From Eulemur rufifrons (lineage: Eukaryota; Chordata; Mammalia; Primates; Lemuridae), in the NCBI RefSeq assembly GCF_041146395.1, contig NC_090989.1:282688343-282752342 (forward strand): a stretch of DNA of 64,000 nucleotides, given 5' to 3'. Below are positions 59,790 through 64,000 of the stretch, piece after piece; position 1 is the stretch's first letter; every line of letters starts with the position of its first letter. A program made the position numbers and the translations under genes. The notes beneath the pieces are model-generated. The model worked only from the letters and a program-made list of their open reading frames with translations, was not told the origin of the DNA and searched no databases.

Positions 59790-61440
59790 CCCGAGAAGTG
59801 CAGCGAAGCCGGCCCGCCTGCAGGCGGTGGGGCCACGCTGGGGCTTGGCCCGCGGGAGGTTCCCAGCTGCCCCTACTCCCTGCTACGGCTCTGATCTGGC
59901 CGCAGCACCCAGCGCCTTCCCAGGCTTCGCTTTTGCTGGGTCCGGGATCCAAACCTCAGCACAGGACCCAGAGGCCAGAAAAGGTCCCAGCGCTGCCGGC
60001 TGCACGTCAGCCGAGCAGGGGCGCTCAGGACGCTCCCACGAGCGGAGGACGCTCTTGGGGCCCAAGGGCGAAACCACCGCTAACAGCCGGTGGGAAGGAG
60101 AGTCCTGTAGACCTAAGCGGGGACCGAGGGTGCTCCCAGGAAGATGAGATCCTCTGGGGGTGCGAGGCGCAGGCCGCCGGGAGGAGCAGGGGAGGAGCGG
60201 GCGCTTGGGAGGGAAGTGGGGTCTCCAGAGGCGCCGGGAGCAGAAGCAAGGGCCAAGCTGGGGGCTGGCCTGGAAGGGCCAGGGCAGCCCCCGCTCCTCT
60301 TGATTTATGGTCGCCTCCCGATCTACCAAACTGAAATGAACGACCGCCGGCTCTGCCCCACCGCGGGAGGCGCCCACGACAGCGCCGCCGAGCCCCGGCC
60401 TGGGGGCCCCGCCTTCCCGACAGCTTGCAGCCGAGCCGGCGGCGGTCCCCGGGGAGCCGCTGGTCCTCGCCTCCAGCCCGGCCGGCGGCGGGGCCGCTTC
60501 CAATCTGCCGGCGGGCGCAGGGGGAGAGCGCCCGGCCGGGCGTGAGGCCACCGCCGACCTCGCCGAGGGAGGAGAAAGTTTCTGCTCCACCTGGCCGCTC
60601 GGGGCTGCCCCAGGCCGGGCCCCGGGTTTGGGGGGATCCGGGTGCCTCAGGATTCCGCTGCGGCCTCAGACGCTGAGCCTGCCGCGGGGGCCCGAGTGGT
60701 TTTCTGGGGATCGGGGAGGGGGTTGGCAGGAACACGAGGGGCGCGCTGGGAAGGGCCCTGAGGCCCGCCACATCCCCGCTGCAGGCGCCTGGGCTCTGCT
60801 CCCTGCGTCCTTTGGCCACAGACCGGGTCACGATCTGGGCTGGGCGCAGAGGACGCGCTTCAGGTCTGCCCGCTGTCCCGGGCCACGGCTCGGCTGACCC
60901 CGGAAAGGAGCGGCGCTAGAGCTCCAGGGCGGAGTGGGGGGCGAGGGGGGCGTCATTCACAGCGAGGTTAGGGTTCCAGCGCTGCCTTGAAAATACAGCC
61001 CGGGGAGCTCCGGCTGCCCGCGAGTGAGAAGCCGTTCACAGACGTCTACACCCGCACTCCTACACTCGCACTCCGAAGCTCTTGCGCGTTCCCCTGCGGA
61101 GGCACGAAAGCCCGGTCCTCCCGGGAAGTGCATCTAGGAGATGCCATCGGCTGGGGAGGGGACTCACTGCTTCTTTGTCCGTCGCGCTGCCTCCCTCGGG
61201 CCGCGCGGATTTCTCAGGGTCTCCCTAACGCCCCAGACACGGTCTTCCCGCACTACCCACCCTCGCCCGAGAGCGAAGCCGTCGCTCTGGCCGCTTCCCG
61301 GGCGGACACCAGGCTTTCCCCACCCGCCAGGCCCGCCAGGCCCAGAGCGGCCGGAAAGGGAGGGCTGAAAATTGAGCTTCGCGGGAAACATCTAGAACCC
61401 AACGGAAACGCCCGGAAAACAACGTAACAAATTAAAATTT
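59790..61440. promoter_or_regulatory. BARHL1: CpG island upstream of BARHL1
   Basis: From about 59790 the base composition changes abruptly to GC-rich with frequent CG dinucleotides (densest about 60140-60900), unlike the CpG-poor sequence to the left. Large overlapping open frames on both strands (up to 268 codons) are a by-product of few stops in GC-rich DNA. Such extended islands are typical of Polycomb-regulated homeobox genes. That it serves BARHL1 is inferred from position. Confidence 0.75.
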
Positions 61441-61549
61441 CTTCCCCACACTGGAAAGGGGTTCTCGGTACACAGGCACTTCTTTCTCCGCCGGGTTTAG
61501 TCCCTTTCTGGTGCTGGAGAAAGAAAAAGGGGAGAAAAAGGACCTACGA

Positions 61550-61900
61550 CATACCTGCGGGCAAATAATTGAGTAATTGTGGGAAAGGGCCAGGGGACAC
61601 TTGCAAAGGCAGCCCCGCGTCCCGGCCCACCGGTGGCGGCTCCGGCCCCTCCCCGCCAGCGTGCCCCCCGCTAATCACCCTCAGGAGCTGCATCCCCCGC
61701 CTAATGAAAGCAAACCGTGTGGAAATCGCCGGTAAACAGTTGGGTCTGTGCTGTAATTAATTCAGTGTCTCTTTTAATCAAACTGAAAGGGAACCGGGCA
61801 GCGGCTTGCGGAGCCGTGACATCACCCCCAAAATCGACGGAGCCAATCAGCGTCATCACTCCGGGGACACGTGGGCGAGTCCCCTTTAAAAAAAAAACAC
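61550..61900 (+). promoter_or_regulatory. BARHL1: BARHL1 proximal promoter region
   Basis: A less GC-rich, motif-dense block between two CpG-rich stretches. It has AAATAATTGAGTAATTGTGG, CGCCTAATGAAAGCAAACCG, GCTGTAATTAATTCAGTGTC, CTTTTAATCAAACTG, a CCAAT box in GAGCCAATCAGCGTCATCAC (61843), a CACGTG E-box at 61868-61873 and a TTTAAA at 61885-61890. The start site cannot be fixed by eye, but CCAAT and TTTAAA spacing suggests it lies at about 61900-62050. Confidence 0.5.
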
Positions 61901-62035
61901 AACACAACGAAAAAAAAAAGAAACAACAAAAAAAACCCAGCCCCAAAGTAAAAGTGACACAAGTTCATTTTTTAAAGGAAGGGGGGGAGGAGAAGGCGCG
62001 CGCGGAGCGGCCGGGAGAGCAGCCGAGGAGCCGCC

Positions 62036-62056
62036 GGCGCTGTCCGCGGTGCTGAC
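62036..62056 (-). promoter_or_regulatory. RE1/NRSE (REST/NRSF binding site), copy 1
   Basis: On the minus strand the core reads TCAGCACCGCGGACAGCGCC. The RE1 consensus over the same 20 positions is TCAGCACCACGGACAGCGCC, so there is one mismatch in 20. RE1 recruits the neuron-restrictive silencer REST with CoREST/SIN3 corepressors. Confidence 0.8.
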
Positions 62057-62129
62057 GGCCCCTGGCGCGCAGGGGCGCGAGCGAGGACCTCTCGGCCAGG
62101 TGCGGCGCGATGAGCCGCGGGCCGCCGCT

Positions 62130-62150
62130 GCCGCTATCCGCGGTGCTGAT
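62130..62150 (-). promoter_or_regulatory. RE1/NRSE-like site, copy 2
   Basis: On the minus strand it reads TCAGCACCGCGGATAGCGGC, three mismatches to the 20-base RE1 core, with both half sites recognisable. It is identical to copy 3 over 21 bp. Confidence 0.68.
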
Positions 62151-62197
62151 GCCACCAGGTGCGCCCCGTTCCGCCGGCTGGTAGAGCGGCCCGGCCC

Positions 62198-62218
62198 GCC
62201 GCTATCCGCGGTGCTGAT
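62198..62218 (-). promoter_or_regulatory. RE1/NRSE-like site, copy 3
   Basis: Identical 21-mer to copy 2 (TCAGCACCGCGGATAGCGGC on the minus strand), 68 bp away. All three copies share a 13-base TCCGCGGTGCTGA core on the + strand. Confidence 0.68.
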
Positions 62219-62600
62219 CCCGCGCCCTCGGCCACCGCTTGCCTGGAGGAAGCGTGCGGTTTGGATTTTTAGAAAGCCATTCTTTCTTTAGATTACAACA
62301 TCCTCGCGTTTCTTCTGTGCCAAAGGGGCCCTCAGGCCGCCCGTCTCCCCCTTTGCTCTCCCCAACTTGGCGCGCCCTCCCTCCCATTCCTCCCTGACAC
62401 TCCCACCACCCCCCCTCGGCTCGGCGGCTCCGCGCGATGCTGCAGAAGACGCGCTGAGCCCTTTTGGATCTAATGCGCAGAGGAGGTTGGCCCAGAGCTC
62501 CTGGGCTCCCCCAAGGCTGAACTCCGTCCAAGGTGCCCTCAGGCTCCCTGCCCGCCTTCCCCATGCCAGCCCGCAGCTAGGGGCAGGGGCAGCGGCGGCT

Positions 62601-62620
62601 GGGGTTGGGGGTGGGTGGGG
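62601..62620 (+). promoter_or_regulatory. BARHL1: G-quadruplex motif in BARHL1 5' UTR
   Basis: Four G-runs of 4, 5, 3 and 4 with loops TT, T and T sit on the sense strand, 32 bases before the start codon. Short loops predict a very stable parallel quadruplex in DNA or mRNA. Confidence 0.75.
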
Positions 62621-62652
62621 AGCTTTTGGGGAGGACAGGTCGCAGCTTGGCT

Positions 62653-63118
62653 ATGGAAGGCTCCAATGGCTTTGGGATCGACTCCATTCTCTCCCACCGC
62701 GCGGGCAGCCCCGCCCTTCCCAAGGGGGACCCCTTGCTCGGGGACTGCCGTTCGCCCCTGGAGCTGAGTCCACGCTCAGAGAGCAGCAGCGACTGCTCTT
62801 CGCCAGCCTCTCCAGGAAGGGACTGTCTGGAGACAGGCACCCCACGGCCTGGTGGGGCATCCGGCCCAGGTTTGGACTCCCACCTGCAGCCCGGGCAGCT
62901 CTCAGCGCCGGCCCAGTCGCGCACCGTCACCTCCTCCTTTCTGATCAGGGACATCCTTGCCGACTGTAAACCACTCGCGGCCTGTGCACCCTACTCTAGC
63001 AGCGGGCAGCCGGCAGCCCCTGAGCCTGGGGGCCGTCTTGCGGCCAAGGCTGGGGAGGACTTTAGAGACAAGCTGGACAAAAGTGGCAGCAATGCCTCGT
63101 CAGACTCTGAGTATAAAG
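62653..63118 (+). CDS. BARHL1: BARHL1 first coding exon (homeobox transcription factor)
   Basis: The ATG at 62653 has a strong context (G at -3, G at +4). It opens 155 codons plus one base, closed by a perfect donor GTAAGA at 63119. The product starts MEGSNGFGIDSILSHRAGSP, matching BARHL1 as I recall it (about 327 residues in human). Two FIL (eh1-like) motifs that bind Groucho/TLE corepressors are present: FGIDSIL at residues 7-13 and FLIRDIL at 96-102. Between them lies a Ser/Pro-rich linker (35-90). The exon ends GSNASSDSEYK, just before the acidic stretch that precedes the homeodomain, which lies beyond the window. BARHL1 acts in the nucleus in cerebellar granule cells, inner-ear hair cells and diencephalon. 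A longer in-frame reading from 62605 has no ATG. Confidence 0.96.
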
Positions 63119-64000
63119 GTAAGAAAACGGGAGCTGAAAACTTAGGGGAATGTTATATATCTAAAAAGTGGTATTTAAAACTTGTGTGCACACACTCGGG
63201 GACATGCACATGCTCCCCTTGGAGCTCTCCCAGGGCTCGAGTTGAGCGGCTGGTCTGGTGCAAACATTTCAGCCAGTACTGTGGTCGTGCCTTTGGGCAA
63301 CAGAGTGTGGTGGAGAGAGTGGGGGTGGAGGAGGGATACTGTGCCTAGGAGAGATCCCCCAGAATGTACAAAGCAAACTTTCTCAACTTCAACTGGGCCA
63401 CCATCCTTCTGGCGGCAGTGCTGGTGGGCAGGAGCGGGTTCCTATCAGGACAGTGGTGCTCTGGGAAGAGCCGCCACAGAAACATGGAAGACCCAAAGAG
63501 TTCTGTCTATAAGAGTGAAAACCTAGCGGGAAAATTTCAGCTGGAGCTCTGAGAACAGTCAGAATTTTCCGCCCCTTAATCTAAATTTCCAGACAGGAAG
63601 AGAAACTAGGCTTTCCCTCCCACTGGGCCCAGCACGACCTGGGTCCTGTGAATCATGCAAAAGAAAACACTGGCTTCAGAGTAGCAACGGCAGCCAGGCA
63701 GGCAGGTTGGTTCAGAGGTCTGGGGGAGAGGGGAGCAGCCTGTGCCCACCCAGGAGTTCTCACTGAATTTGATTTTAAGTGCGTTGGGCAATAAACTCCA
63801 GGCAGAATTCAGGATCTAGAAATTCCTGAGTGACCAGTCCTCTTCCCCCTCTGTGGGCGCTGCTGCCCCTTCACTTGCCTTTTTTGTTTGTTTGTTCCTT
63901 TTTCATTCTGTCTTAACTAAGGAGCTGAGATCAGGATTAAGAGGAAAGAGGGAAGGAGGGAAAGGAGGAAAGAAGAAAAAAAGGAAAGAGGAAGGAAAGA
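63119..64000 (+). other. BARHL1: BARHL1 intron 1 (start)
   Basis: Unique sequence after the donor. The frames 63182-63526 and 63258-63512 are unsupported. A TTTG microrepeat (about 63881-63897) and a purine-only tract close the window. No splice acceptor for the homeodomain exon is visible. Confidence 0.75.
63928..64000 (+). repeat. polypurine (GGAA/GAAA) low-complexity tract
   Basis: Almost exclusively A and G, with repeated GGAAAGAGG, GAAGGAGG and GAAAGA units, reaching the window edge. Confidence 0.9.

Noticed and set aside
60025..60831. 268-codon minus-strand frame, with overlapping plus-strand frames up to 178 codons (59798-60590)
   Set aside because: It lies in the CpG island, where stops are rare. 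Composition is Pro/Arg/Gly/Ala with no domain, and frames on both strands are equally long.
62605..62652. N-terminal extension of BARHL1 by 16 codons
   Set aside because: There is no ATG at 62605 (TTG), the sequence is part of the G-quadruplex tract, and the ATG at 62653 has a strong context and matches the known start.

Overview
This is mammalian nuclear DNA, almost certainly primate and most likely strepsirrhine (lemur/loris type). The evidence is split coding exons with GT/AG junctions, abundant L1, L2, MIR, MLT1 and MER5-type repeats, and Alu elements whose internal sequence (the segment at 42420-42462, and the CTCGCTCTTGCTCAGGCTGG style of the copy near 58150) is of the kind I associate with lemurs and galagos rather than with apes. 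No bacterial-style gene, CRISPR array or operon is present. Nearly all long open frames are chance frames in GC-rich sequence or L1 remnants.

Two protein-coding genes are recognised, both on the + strand and in the order known from human 9q34.13. (1) CFAP77 (C9orf171), an axonemal doublet-microtubule protein, covers positions 1 to about 53,500. Its first exon lies left of the window. Five coding exons are present (2368-2467, 2953-3181, 26479-26584, 30023-30124, 52585-52707). They join in frame to 219 residues plus stop, with intron phases 1, 2, 0, 0. (2) BARHL1, a BarH-like homeobox transcription factor of neural development, starts with an ATG at 62653. Only its first coding exon (155 codons, with both Groucho-binding FIL motifs) is in the window; the homeodomain lies beyond the right edge.

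Layout: 1-2367 end of CFAP77 intron 1; 3182-26478 a 23-kb intron; 26585-30022 a short intron; 30125-52584 a 22-kb intron; 52708 to about 53,500 the 3' UTR; about 53,500-59,700 repeat-rich intergenic DNA; 59,790-62,650 a CpG island with the BARHL1 promoter and 5' UTR; 63,119-64,000 the start of BARHL1 intron 1. The two large CFAP77 introns hold many islands of repeat-free, TAAT/E-box-rich sequence. These look like developmental enhancers, probably for BARHL1, with CFAP77 as a bystander gene. That is inference from sequence texture, not from an alignment.

The most interesting points are: three RE1/NRSE (REST/NRSF) sites in a row in the BARHL1 promoter/5' UTR (62036-62056, 62130-62150, 62198-62218), two of them identical over 21 bp; a strong G-quadruplex motif 32 bases before the BARHL1 start codon; and a retro-inserted chimera joining an Alu fragment to exactly the 5' half of tRNA-Gln, ending inside the anticodon (57786-57820).
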